A stretch of 64,000 nt of DNA. Origin: Platynereis dumerilii. Taxonomy: Eukaryota; Annelida; Polychaeta; Phyllodocida; Nereididae. This document shows positions 37,865 to 51,400 of the stretch, in pieces. The position numbers were made by a program, and so were the translations under genes. Location of the stretch: assembly GCA_026936325.1 (NCBI GenBank), contig JAPTHN010000007.1:23089974-23153973 (forward strand), given 5' to 3'. The notes under the pieces were generated by a model, which was not told the DNA's origin, did not search any database, and saw nothing but the letters and a program-made list of their open reading frames with translations. The number at the start of each line of letters is the position of its first letter. Within the stretch, counting starts at the first letter, position 1.

Positions 37865-40800
37865 GTTTTCACTGAGTAAGATGTATTTTATTAAAGTCCC
37901 TTCAGTTGCATGGGAGTTTCAACTGACCAAAATTGTAACGGCAATACCAAAAATTGGTAGCTGGGATAATTTTTACAAATAATTATTAAGTGACTGATCT
38001 GACAACACATGAAAAAAAAAACCCATGGTTATACGTCAACAGCGAGAAACGTTATGAACAATCATGAAACATGCTTATCTAAAACAGGCTTGGTTAATGG
38101 AAACGTGCAAGCCTCGCAAGCAAGGCATTAAACAACACATGACAAAATTAACTTGTTGAACTTTAAAAAAATGTATACAAAAATTCAATTGTTTAATTCA
38201 TGTTCAGCAAATATTCTCACAGCATTTAATGTATATAATATATAAATACACTGTATAATAACATATGGTCATTGCAACCGGAAGTCGCAAAGTAAATGGT
38301 AGGTATTGTACGAAATATGAAAGGATGCTTGACTTAGCTGTAAACACCGATATTGATAAACTGATAAATGACACTGCGCCACGTAATGCCGCATAATAGG
38401 CCGGCTGCTTATATATATACTGATTCACCAATAAATTCATTTGAGTCGTGCCAAGACCTGATTGCCTCAGACTTGCTCCGTCAATGTGGCAACGCATCGA
38501 ACATGTTGACATTAAAATCATGACGACACATGACATCAAGACTAATTGATAATGCTCTAATTACATTCGCTCATTTCACAACAGAAACATAAGATCACAT
38601 CCTGCTGGTATATATATAATCAACACACAGCGTCTCAGCTTTTATGTACAAGTTAGTAAGACTTGCGCCATTTTCACTTCAGATATTCACAGCGTTAGTA
38701 TGGGGGAATATTACAAATGTACACGATATATGGAAAATAGATCAGGAAATCCGGAGTTAGAACAACTATAGTTTACTATTCAAGCCACAGGCTCTTTGTA
38801 TATGGTTAGTAATTCACGTCAACGGAATACAACTTTGATTACAACTTGTTTATTACAAGGCTATATACTATGGAGGTAGACATTATATAAGGGTGGGATG
38901 CAGTTTAACGATTTGTTCAGAACTATCTTACAGCAAGAGGGGTAAAATGTTCAGCAGATTTCCCTCTACACTTAAACCCCTCTAGCTCTGAGATAGCTAA
39001 CTTATCAGCGATATAATTTTAACTATTGTAAGGTTATGTGGTTGCTATTCAGATGAAATCCCTGCAGGCGATAGGTGGACTCGACAGATCTACAATCTAC
39101 AACATTATGCTACTACTATCTCTCTATACTGGACCGAGAAGCCTCAGTCGTGATGTCTTGTTATCCTGGCTTGTGTCTTGACAGACTGCATTATGTTTTT
39201 ATGATGCATCTATTTTATTGATGCATTTTATTGATGCATTTCTTGATGCCCTTAATTGAAAGAATCTGCATAATAACTCCTTCGTCCATTTTAACAAATG
39301 ATGCGTCATTTATGGACTACTTAGGAGCCAAAATTGCTCGTAACTTCTTCAAAGTTTTACAAACAACTAAGAGAGGAAACGAGTCACTCTGAGCCAATCA
39401 CAAACAGGTTACTAACACCTTTGCTGCCATCTGTAGGATTATCTACACACTAAAGCAGGCGGCGCCACAAGTGGGTCCCACCACAAGTGGCGAGCGCCGC
39501 TTCTAACAATACAACCTCTCTTCTGTACACTCTCCAGCGGTAAGAAAGAACAATCATACTGTACAACCTTTCTCTTCACGGGCTCAACTACGATACTTGA
39601 CGACTACTAATCTACTTCTACGACATACTCTCCTGCAGTAGCACTACTTCAGTATTATTTCGAGCATAAAAACTTCTCCAGCAAGTGTAAGGAACGACAA
39701 TGCAAATAATGCAAATACGCACAAATATAAAGCAACATTCAATGATCAACGGCTCATGCCAGTTAAACAGCAATCAAAATGAATCAAACATCAACATTTA
39801 TAAGCTTCAGAAACATACATGGGTAGTAGTAATACAAGCACTCTACAATTATCAAGAATGCGTAAAAGAAATAAGTCTAACTTGCAAAGATGCCTTGAAA
39901 ATATAATACAGAGAAAATGTAACCATACAGGAATCATCAACATTTACACTTGATCGCAGGGCAACATCCCTACACAAAATACGCATGATCTTTAACAATA
40001 GAAAAAAAAGCCAGAAGCTCCTCTCAGAGGAACGGCTCTCAACTTCCGGCTGAAGTATACAATGATATATATGGTAGAATAACAAACAAATTACAAAAAG
40101 TCCATTGTCCCCGTAGTGTCAGAATTCAATCCTTCCAACTCCTAACACGCCTCGCTAATTATTTAACGTTCAAAACACATCTGGTGAGATATGTTATACC
40201 AACAAGCACATAGAAAACCTTAACGATCTTAACATGCATTGATTAACATAATCGTCACCATCTACATTGCGACAAAGTTGACTATGATGGTCTAGCTCTA
40301 ACAAAACGCAGACGCAGATGACACATAACATACACATCTACATGAACATTGATGATCTATGTCATTATGTCATTACAAGCTGGACAAGTGTCTGGACGAA
40401 CGTGGGTCCAACCAGACTGACCTGCAGGAGCGGGAGAGGAGCAGTATGAGGATTTTCAGCCGACAGTCTTTTGTTATTCACGGGAAAGGCAACACTTGGA
40501 AGCAAACAATGGGAAAGGATCTATTTAAAGCGATGTCAAAAACACCGCTTAACATTACGCTGTTGCTGCTGCTGCTGTAAAATAAGCAAACGAGTGGCCT
40601 GCTGCGACACACCTGATGAATCCAGCCAAAAAGCACTTCACTTTAACTTCAATATATAACTTCAATATGTAACTTCATTATATAACTTGACAATATTTAA
40701 GTTCATAATAAATTGATAAGCTCACATTAAGTCCACAATAAGTCCACAATAAGTTCAAAAATCGTGTTGAAAACAGAACTGGTCAACAAAATAATGAAGA

Positions 40801-42406
40801 AATTTCAAATCCCTCACAACTTCAAGAATAGAAAAGAGAAACTGTGCCAGCAGTTATGCGTCAAAACAGCCTGGCTTGTGGAGTGGCAACAAACACGGGT
40901 GATCGCTGATCACGTTACGGACAAGAACTGTTTGGTTACGAAGAGACAACTCTCTTGCAGGTGGTCGCAGCACCGACACTGATACCCTGAGATCAAACTA
41001 GACATAACAACCAAATACTATGACCAATGTGAAATTCCATGGTAGCACAGACCACAACAGTCACTAGTACTCAACAATTAAAGGCACTATTGTCCATGGT
41101 CAACATGTTTCACTTTCCTTTTGGATTTTTATATACATCAAAAATTTCATAAGTTTCTTAAAAGAAGTGGAAATACGTAACTGCCCCCAGAAACAACTCG
41201 GTTGAGGTTTGATGCCTTGTGAACGGCAAACATCATCAAATCAAAGGAATATATCCAATAAAAATCGCAAAAAGTCATTTGCAGTGTCGAGTGTGAAACC
41301 AATTACTGAGTAGGTCACTGTGCCGGCAGTGGAGAGACTAACAGGACTACCATCATCACTAAGCAACCAAGCTAACATCTATCAAACGTCTCAACAATTC
41401 TAGGAGTCCTTCAATAATTTACGTAAGCGTTTCGCAAGCACACTGAACGTAACTCTAAATCACTAACTTTAAATACGATTGTCGTGCATTCACAAATATT
41501 TCATGTCACCATTCACAAATTAAATAATTGGGATTAATCTGGATTCACTGGCTCAGAGATTAGCTCAGTTGCAGCGTGTAATTTTAACTTAAATACATCG
41601 GATACATCATGAAAATGTACAGTGGATTGTCAACACATAATACTTGAATTCATGACAAACTGTCACATCAATTAATTACCACATGAATTGGTATAATGAT
41701 AGAGAATGATACATGTCAATTAGGATATGCAGTAGATGTATCATGTACATAGATTAAGAAATTTAATTTAATTATTTCTCAAATTTATAAATAATTCAGA
41801 TATCTAATTCTTAAATTTATAAATAATTTGTCAAATTCATCATTTCCAAATTAATCAATTATGCATTCACTTTTTTCATTGATATACCATATCATAAAGC
41901 TGTTTTGAGCCAAAAAAGTAAAGAAAAACAGCCAGTTTCCACCAAACTTGATAGCGTCTGATAAACTGGCCTATGTAAGCTGCTTTCAACATATTATAAC
42001 ATAAAGAGTAAATCAAACGTCTTTAAGCGTACAACATTTTTTGTAGAACATTTAGGCACCAGGTCCAGTCACTGCGGAACTCCAATAAGTACACACGACG
42101 GAAATGCACTGTTAAGCAGGGGAGGACCACAAGTCACTGTGTGCATTCGGTGAGGTGATTTTCGTCTCTTTTACGAAGTCAGTTGGGCGTAAAATCAGCA
42201 TGATCTGATAAATCAGAAGAGACCAGGTCGTTGGCGCTTGCAAGGGTTTCGTAAAACGTCCATCAAGGCCTGGAAGCCATTTTGAATCTTTGAATAGGGG
42301 CAAACGTAACGAGAAGCTGCCGAGCTAGTCCGTTCTGCAGGCAGTTCCACATCACAAGGTAACATGGTAAGCGTCACTAAGTTCTGTAGTGTTCTACACT
42401 AAGTCT
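37865..42406 (-). other. Smaug 3' UTR region (probable, long)
   Basis: After the stop codon the - strand runs into AT-rich sequence without coding signal. AATAAA hexamers on the - strand lie at 39211-39232 (two, in ATGCATCAATAAA repeats), 38854-38849 and 37892-37887. The last would give a 3' UTR of about 4.5 kb, approaching the end of the AMPK beta transcript coming the other way. Which one is used cannot be read from sequence. Confidence 0.4.
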
Positions 42407-42438
42407 TCAAAAGGTTGACCCTCTGTCCACTGTGTTAT
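42407..42438 (-). CDS. SAMD4: Smaug exon J: last residues and stop
   Basis: The acceptor is GTATTTGTTTTCAG. It encodes [10 protein letters not shown] then TGA, matching the human C-terminus DGVDRTSTI. Only 32 coding bases precede the 3' UTR, so it is easily missed. Confidence 0.9.
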
Positions 42439-45400
42439 CTGAAAACAAATACAAAAGCAAAATGTATTAAAGTAACAAGGAATTTTGAAACTTCTTTAAG
42501 GGAGATTTTTGTGAGCAAAGAAACTAATCTTCTGGAGCAAAGTGAGTGAGCGAGTGAATTTGTGTTTTACGTTCCATCAGCACCAGTATGGGCTTTTCTG
42601 GAGCATAGAGATTCCCGACTTCAAATTAATCCACCAGGTGACGATAGCATCCAAGGTGGGTGCTGCCACCTACAGTTAACTCTATTTGCAACATTGACAT
42701 AGCCCTAATCATTCAATGACAGTCGCTCTAAAGTCAAGTAATTGAATCAAAACAACGAAAGCTAGAAAGAAACAATATGTTGAGTCTTACCGGAGCTGCC
42801 GAGAGCGTGTTCCGTCATGCTGAGACAGAGAGAGTCCAAGCGAGCGTTGATCTCCGGCTCGGGAACGGTTGCATCGGACAGAGGACGAGACGTGACACTG
42901 AGGCCGAACTGGCTAGACTTGTTGGGAGCAGAGTGGGTGCGCATCACTGGTTGCTTCAGCTGCAACAAGACATGGATGAAATTAAGAGTCAGGCTCAACT
43001 TAAAATAATGCGCTATTCTTCATGAATTTGATGAAGTTAGAAGTAACGCAACAAGCCAACAAATTGAAAGTAATACAAGTAAAGTTCCATGGCAAAATGA
43101 GAAACACACATTTTTTTACTTTTTTTAGCCCATTATATTAGGTGTTTCCATTTCCCCTAAATAATCTTTCTCCACTAAGTTTATTCAAGAATGTTATAAT
43201 TATACACTTTTCAGACCAAAGTTTTGAAAATGGTAGAACACAAAATTAATGAACTCTTATTGCAATTATTAACTCAAAACAACGAAAAGAAACAGAAAGG
43301 GATACAGTACCATACTCACATCGAAGACGCCAGGAGGGGTGAAGGCAAACGAGTTGACGGAGTTGCGTAATCCCAGCTGCAGAGAAGCGGGTGCCAGGGC
43401 TGGAGAGGCGAGAGGTGGCGGGTGGAACTTGAGGTTCCATGGGGCTTGTGGGACGGGGGTGGGTAACTTCTGGCCTCTCAGAGGACGACGCTGGATTGCG
43501 TTGGGGATTGTGAATGCTGCCGTGCCGTATCTGAAGAAATAGAAAAGATGAATATGAGTATGAGAACAGCAAGGTTGTCAAGCAAATCACTGAAGGGGAT
43601 TAGCTTGATAACTAGACTCAGACACAGACTCAGATTTATTTTTTAAACTAACATCTAATTGCATCTTTAATGCGCAGAAAGTAATTTAAAATGCTCAATT
43701 TTGACCATTACATTAAGAGAAATTAGTTAAATTTTTTCAAAATTTTGAGACATAATGATTACGTCAACACTAATTCGGCAAACAAAGTGGCGGGACTCCT
43801 AAAAGCAAACTGAGCCGCTAAAATCAATTGCGTTATCTTAATTTAAGATCTATTTTTAGATCTATTGAGCCACTCACACTCTTCTCTGCTTGTCCATGGG
43901 GTACTTCTGAATTGGATGCTGCCAAATTTTGGCCACTTGCTGCTTCCAAGAGAATAACAACTTCTTCTGCTTCTGCGTGAAGACCTGACAAATACAAATG
44001 AAGGTGTTAAGAATATGGTATCAATGTCATTATGTCATTGGCAGAGTCAGGAATGCCTGAATAAGTTAGCAACCCTAATTAAAGTTAACAATTATCATAT
44101 TTGGACCTCCAAAAACTATGAAGCCCATTTTGGTTCAAGACTCTTTCTTGATCCATCAAGAATGTAATTCATAAAGTAATATAGGAATTTGAACTCTTCA
44201 AAATTTAATTTTGAAATCTGAGATCCATCTCTAGTACTTCTTTCAACAAATGTCGCATCATTTAGAGCTTTTGTCAGTGTTCCTACCTCATGCATGACGC
44301 ATTTGTCCAGCAGTTGAACAAAGAGAGTGAAAGATTCGTCTTCCTGGCGATTCGTCACTAACAACTGCGTGCAGACTGAAATTAGAAACATTGCAAATTT
44401 AAATATTTTATTTATTACATATCAAAACAGTTAAAACGTAAAACAAGATATATAATCATACTAAACAGAAAAATATAAATCCAACATAATATTCTATTAC
44501 GATCCTAAATGATTCTTAATTTATCATCTACATTTTCTGCAATTTAAATTTAATAGAATTTTAAAGCAATACAATAGGAGTGGCTTAGTGACAAGCAAGA
44601 GAATGGGCCAATTTGATAAATCTCTAAAAATATACATTGTACTGCAGGAAACCAGGTTGGTTATCATTAGGCTATCATCAACACACTGCAATGTTACATG
44701 TCCTGTTACACAGGCATCTGACATGCTAACTCTCCCAATTCAAGGAATAGATCCATCTATCAGATTTCATATCCTGCAAAATCCCGCCTTTTTGTACAAA
44801 AATTTAATATTTATTAGCTTGAGGTTAATATAATTAATCTTAATTTTGTTTCACTAATTAATTTACTCACATGTCATTTCACTAGCATGGTGAAGCACCA
44901 CATGCCTTACAAGCTACATTAATGAGCTACTATTTTGGTGTTATGCATAATAGGTCTATATTTTAACGTGATCATTATAAAGGAGTGAAAACTTAAAATT
45001 ATTTTTGACAACGTCCAATAAAATTTTTTCAATTCTCACCTTTGCCGAGAACTCGCACGATCTGACCGGGGAGGTCGCTATCGGCAATGGTGTCGCCCTC
45101 AGACGTCGTGGGGGAGGTCTTGTTGTCGTTAGAATCGACGCCTTCCTTCTCTGAGGTGACAGTAGGGGGCGGGGAGGATGACTTGGGCGTGTACGCTTTA
45201 ATAGGGGTGTTAAGCATGTTCTTCACTTCAGACAGAACTTGTTTCACGTTTCCAGTTTCTAGGATCTCCTGAAATAGCCAGAGCAATTTGATTAATTCTC
45301 GTCTGTGAGGTTTAATCGAAACAGTAAACAGATAGAATAGATGATAAAGTATTACTACAGCATTAGCAACAAAATTCTTTTCTCTGATGGTTATTGCAAA

Positions 45401-48400
45401 ACTGTAAACTGCTAGAATAGAATCAGATGATACATTAGTACATTAGCAACAAGAATTTACCTTTTCCATGGACTTGAGAACGTTATGTCGCTCCTTCAGC
45501 TTTGCTATACTCAGAACTATTTTATGACGAGCTCCTTTCGTAACTCCCTGAAAAAGAAAAGGAAACATTTACAAATCTAGATAGTACGGCAATGTCAACA
45601 CACTGTTTATGGTAAAATTTTTTAGGCATTACGTATGTGGTATTGACTGATATATTGCAGATCTATATGGAAAGGGCAGCCCTCTTATGACAGTTCTTGA
45701 TTTCAAATGATCTACTTACTCGAGATTCCAACCATTCTTCAGTGAGCTCTAGCATTTCTTCGTACGTCATCTGCTGGAAGAGGTTTGAATACTTGTGCAG
45801 TCGCAGGCTCTTGAGCCAAACGGGAACATCTAAAAGACAAAATTGATTTCACAATTATTTGATGACCAACAGAAAAAGCATGGGTCTTTTATTCGCATGT
45901 TATATATATATATATTTAAATTCTGCGTCATAATGCTGCAATTCAATGAGGTTGGAAAGTGTTAATGGGGTGGTAAGATCGGGTTTAAATACAGGGAAAT
46001 AAAATTGGGGTTATTAAATTGAATTTGAGTATTATTATTTTGATTTCATTACTCCTAGAAATATTGTTAAACACAGTCAATGGTCCTGAGCAATTGATAA
46101 TAAAAGTTTCTGGAGTTACTGCTGAACGTATTCACCTTTCATGCCGGAGTTAGGTTCGAGGAAGGTGTTTCTTGAGTGACCCCCGTCGTCCTGGTGGCCA
46201 TCGCTGCCACTACCTGACGAGGTGACGCTGCTCTGGGGGGACAGAGGGGGGTGGCCGTTATCCCCTGGCCCACTTGACATGATGTTGTTATTCTGCTGGA
46301 CGCGGAACATCTCTTCATGGTGAGCGTTTAACCAGTCGGACACCGAGGACGAGCCCAGTTGCGTCGGAGGAGTGATGGAGGCGCTCCTCACTAACTTCCG
46401 ATGGTGGTTGCCGCCGTTGCCTGAAGAAAGACAGAAAGTTCAATACAATTTTAGATTCATAACGTGACAAAAACAGCATTTAAGAGGTCTTTTTTGGAAA
46501 ATGACCTTAGCGATCAGCAGCAGCTTAAAGAGAAAACAAAGCAATAAACTGAAGTCTCTAAACCAATCAGAGATACAATCCATCAATGAAAAGGGCACCT
46601 CACAGTCAGTATGAGCAAATATTACTCAACATCATTTATTTACAGAGCAACTTGGCAGACCCGGGTGACTTTACCAGTGATTTTTATATTAAGAGACACC
46701 AAGACAAGACTGTATATTCTCCATGATAACTACAGGGGCTGATTTTCAAAAAACTATTTTTCGATAGAAGCCAATGTTAGGAAATCCGGGAAATGTCGGG
46801 ACAAACAATTTTTTTGGCAAGGAAGTATTCATTTTTTGGTACATTCCTTCCATATACCTCAACTAGTTCAGAAACTACAGATTAATAGTGGTGAAAGGAT
46901 TATGAGACTGTAGGCGATACAAGACATCTTAGACACCCTGGCTACAGTACCGGCTAGCCTCTAACTGTATCTGGTGCACTATCTGCCTCCTCTGCCCTCC
47001 AGACTCCCACAATCAATCTTGATTCCAAGTCGGCAAGAAAAAAGCGACAGAATCAACATAACAAGCCGAGTGTTCAATTAACCCACATGTTTCTGATGCC
47101 GTGTCAGCTGCATTTCTTTGGAGGGCAAAACAATTAAAGCAAGAATGTTTGCCTCCTCCCCCTCACATCCACCCACAGTAACTTCACCAAATGCTTTTGC
47201 CTGCATTGGATCTAGGAATGTACTCAACGTAGGAAGCCTTTCTAAAAGCCATTACGCAGGCAAAAAAGCATCTTGTATCATTTACTCAGCAGAAAATCAC
47301 ATGACGCGACACTGACATGTCATTATATCGTCCAATCCTGGTTTACTAACCTAGACATTGACCACATGACTGTAAAATAAAGAGAGCAAGGAATTGAACT
47401 CCACAAAGCAAAAAAGCTCCAGTCTCCATTAATTACACCTATTCATAGCAGTTTGCTAATGTCCATTCCAGTATTCAGTAAAACCGGGATGACTAATTTG
47501 ATAATCTAACACCTTAAATTGATAAACTAAAAGGCGAGAGACTATCTAGAAAGAAAATCTAATTGCGAGAGACAATTTAAATTGATAATCTATTGGCTAG
47601 AGACTATTTAAATTGATCATCTGAGACCTAGCGACTATCTAATTTGATAATCTAACACCCAGCGATGAGGATTATCATTGGGAAATACCCAAGCCATTCA
47701 GGTGGGCTTGGGTTTGACATCATTTGAGGGGGTGGCCTGTTAATTGCCCACATGTATAACTGAGCGAACGGTGGCCCAAAGGGGCAATACAGTGGCTGGC
47801 TCAAGCAGACTGGCTGAGCCTGCTGTAGAGCGTTGGCAGTCACTCAGACCTACCTACACAGTACTGCTTAGACCTTGGCCTTGGGCTAAAAATAGCTCCT
47901 TCCTCCTACTCCTGTGGCCTCCCCTGGCCTCCCCTGGCATCCTGAGGGATCAATGGATCCTGCTACGGCTGCTGAGGGCTGCTGAGACGAGAGGATGAGG
48001 GGAGGATGAGGATAGGATGGAGGCAGGAATCTGAGGATGGGGCAAAAACAGCTGAGCACAGCACTGCAGCAAAACATAACATTCTCCCATTCTCTGTAAT
48101 CACGGCATCGTCACACCAAATGACTCCAGATCAATAGACTGTTGTAAAATTCTTTAAATCTATTCCTCAACAAATCAAACACACAGACCCAGTGCTGTTA
48201 TTGTGTGGGTGTATCAGAGTTAAGCTACTGAAACGTGGCGAGATTTTAAACAAGACAATTTAACAATAATCTGTCACAGAGTGCTGTAATTTTAGATTCA
48301 TTGATCCTTCAAGTAAACAATTCAATTTTATTAATCAATTTCTGTCTTCTTCTCTCTATCTATTAAATACTACCTCAATTACTCGAATAGATACAGAATA

Positions 48401-51400
48401 ACTGACCCAATACATTCGAAAAAATATCTTCGACATGTGTTACAACCTCGTAACATGAATCAGACACCAGTAATATCAGGAGTCAGTCATGACACTCGCT
48501 TTCCAAAAGTGATTTCTATTCAACTGTAATCCAATCATCCCACGCACCCACAAGTGCAAGTCCATTTCCTTCTCTCTTTTTGCAGCTGAAAATCAATCCA
48601 ACCAGCTGACACTAACATTATATACACCTCAAAGTACATTTATTGCAGTGATAGAGCAATTTAAAGCACATATTTCCTATTTTAATACTCCAGAAATTAC
48701 TTGATAGATTTATTTGTAAATCACTATCAATGAGAATTTAAATTAATGTTTAAGCTAAGTTTTGCTTAAGTTAAATCAATGGGTAAAATAAATTTGTATC
48801 GGAACGGTGTACTGGACTACTGGTAAAATGTATCGTCTCATAATTCGGACAATATATATCCATTCCTAGAGATTATCAATATCCAGACAATTTAATGTGA
48901 TTTCAAGACAAAATTTGAACTTAATATAAAAGCCAACTTGCCGTTGCAAAACTGCTGACTGAGAACAGCTTAAAAACTTAAAAATTTTATTTCAATTCCT
49001 TAAAAGCACCACAATGGAACCAAAGAAAAGTTGGAAAACAAGCGTCTGATATTACATAGGCCAGAAAAATTGCTATCACGCCATCGCCATCAAGGTATAT
49101 AACCTTGTTAGTCCAAGCCTCAAAATAGGCGAAGTTGTTTTTGGATTTGTGAGCTTCGTGACAAACAAGCCATCTCACATTGGATGAGGTCAGTTTCCAT
49201 TCTCATGCACTTAAAGAGATTATTACCGTACTATGCCGATAACCACACAAAGGGATGATCCTTCGTGACACAGATCAGTAAGGCAGTGGGTTCATTGACA
49301 CTAGATAGCTAGCAATAGCTTTTTCGGGTTACGTTTCACATTCTGGGCTTTTTGGAAGTTCTACAATCATGCGTGCAAGAGGGAACTCTTTCCATTAAAT
49401 TCCTAAGGATTAACAAGCGGCTAGCGAACTCCGCCAGCTCAGGACTATGAAGGTCCTGGGTTCGAATCCTGGTCACGAAACATTTTATTGGAAAGAACTA
49501 AGAGCACCCATCATTCAGAAAGTATAATAGTTGCTTGAACATCTTAAATTTTAAAGAGTCTCAATACGCAACATCACAGGTGGACAATCTTTGGAAGTCA
49601 CCTGAATTTGATTGTTCCTTACATTAGTGACTACGCTGGGCATGCGAGATCTCAAAGATCCTTTAAATTGGCAACATGTATGCAAACCTACCTCTTCAAG
49701 GCTCTTACAAGTTGGGGGCCTCGATAGTCTCTCTCATCTAATTCCACAAAAATGTTTGATTTATGTTGTCATTTATAATATTCTACAAGTTATTGGATTG
49801 CTCAGGATCAACACTGCCATCCCAGCCAGTCTGAGAGAGCAACCAAGTGCAACCGGTATCCCAACAAAGATTTTACAGGACTCTCCACATGATTGCTTGG
49901 CCTGGCTAATCCCCTGAGCACAGAGTCCACCCTCACCTGATCGGATGCTGATCGGATGCTGATCCAGACCAAAACAAGCAATATTAATCAAAAACAAGTC
50001 CCACCTACGATCAACTCAGCCAGCAAACATGAAATCTACCATCAACCCAGAATAACACAGATTTACTCAGCAGGACGTCCACAACTACATGTTGTTCCCA
50101 AGGGCAGTTCCAGAACTTCCAACGAGTTTAACCATTTCAAACAGAAAGAAAAAAAGATGGTGACTTTTTCCATATACATGTTCTATCCAATACTTTTAAT
50201 GTAATATTTCAACTTTTGTTTAAGTTTGCACTTTCCAGACAAAATGTCAGATGAAGAACTACAATCAAAGTATAATTAATGAATTCGGTTCAACAAACCC
50301 AGTATCAACAGCCTGTGAGTAAGACTCTCAGATTTTCGAAATGTGACTATTTACCGGAATACCTTTCAGGAGGGGAGTTTGTTTTAAGATTAATATAATC
50401 AAAATAACAGAATTTTATCTCATTGACTCCTAACATGTTTAGGCAAATTGCGACTCTCAAAATGAAAGAGGAAATATTGACTGTAACATGATAAAGATGT
50501 GAATTGTGAATTACGAGATATTGCTTGAAAGTCCATATTTGACAAAACAATTGCATTTCCATGAAGTAGAATGGCCTTGAATCAGTCTAACGCTCAGCTC
50601 ACTGTAACTAGAAATGCCTCAAGCAGCAAACAGCAAATATCCTTTCTCAAAAACAAATTATCTGATCTCCAAGATTTGAGAAATTCACATGACTTGATGG
50701 CATGAATAGCCAGAGGCACAAAACAAGCTACGACAAGACCACCCACGGAATAACATCGAAAAACAACAAAATTGTGCTAAATGTCTTCTTCCAACGAACT
50801 ACGCAACAAGGACTATGAATGACAAGGATGAGAATTAATGCGAAGAGGAATTTTTGCCCTGATAGCATCCTTGGGTGTGTAAACACTGCGATAAAGAATG
50901 GGAAAAAGGCAGGCAGGGAAAACCCACTCATGGAAACCAGCAAATAGATGGATCAAGGTCCAGTCCATGAAAAAGACAACCCAAGGCCTTGCAGTTATTA
51001 GCTCTTAATAGGGAATAAATCATTAAATACATTCACCAAAGAGTAACTAACAAACTGTAGGGTCATCTGGGTTACATTGGTAAATATCTTGACAATTTTA
51101 TTGAGGTTAAACACATCTCTATACATTTGGAGGCATTCTTAGTACTTACAGAGAAATGAGTTATTAAGCTAAATTATATTGATCAGATATAACCTAACAA
51201 AATGAGGCGCTTGAAGACTGGGATCAGTTTATTTCCAACGTCTAAATGAAGAAATATCAAAAGGATTGCTCAAACACAGGGAAATGTCGAAAAGAAATGC
51301 TCCGAAGATGGATGGCAAAAAGAACAGAACAGAATTTCAGTTGATTCAACGATGGAATTGTGACAATTGGTCTAAAATTCATATTAGCGTCGCCTTCCTT

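Noticed and set aside
47652-47843. Pro-rich - strand frame considered as an extra Smaug exon
   Set aside because: No acceptor/donor pair with the required phase 1 to 1, and exons A and B already join in phase.
49413-49480. Functional tRNA gene
   Set aside because: T arm and B box are good but no pairing acceptor stem or clean anticodon loop could be found.
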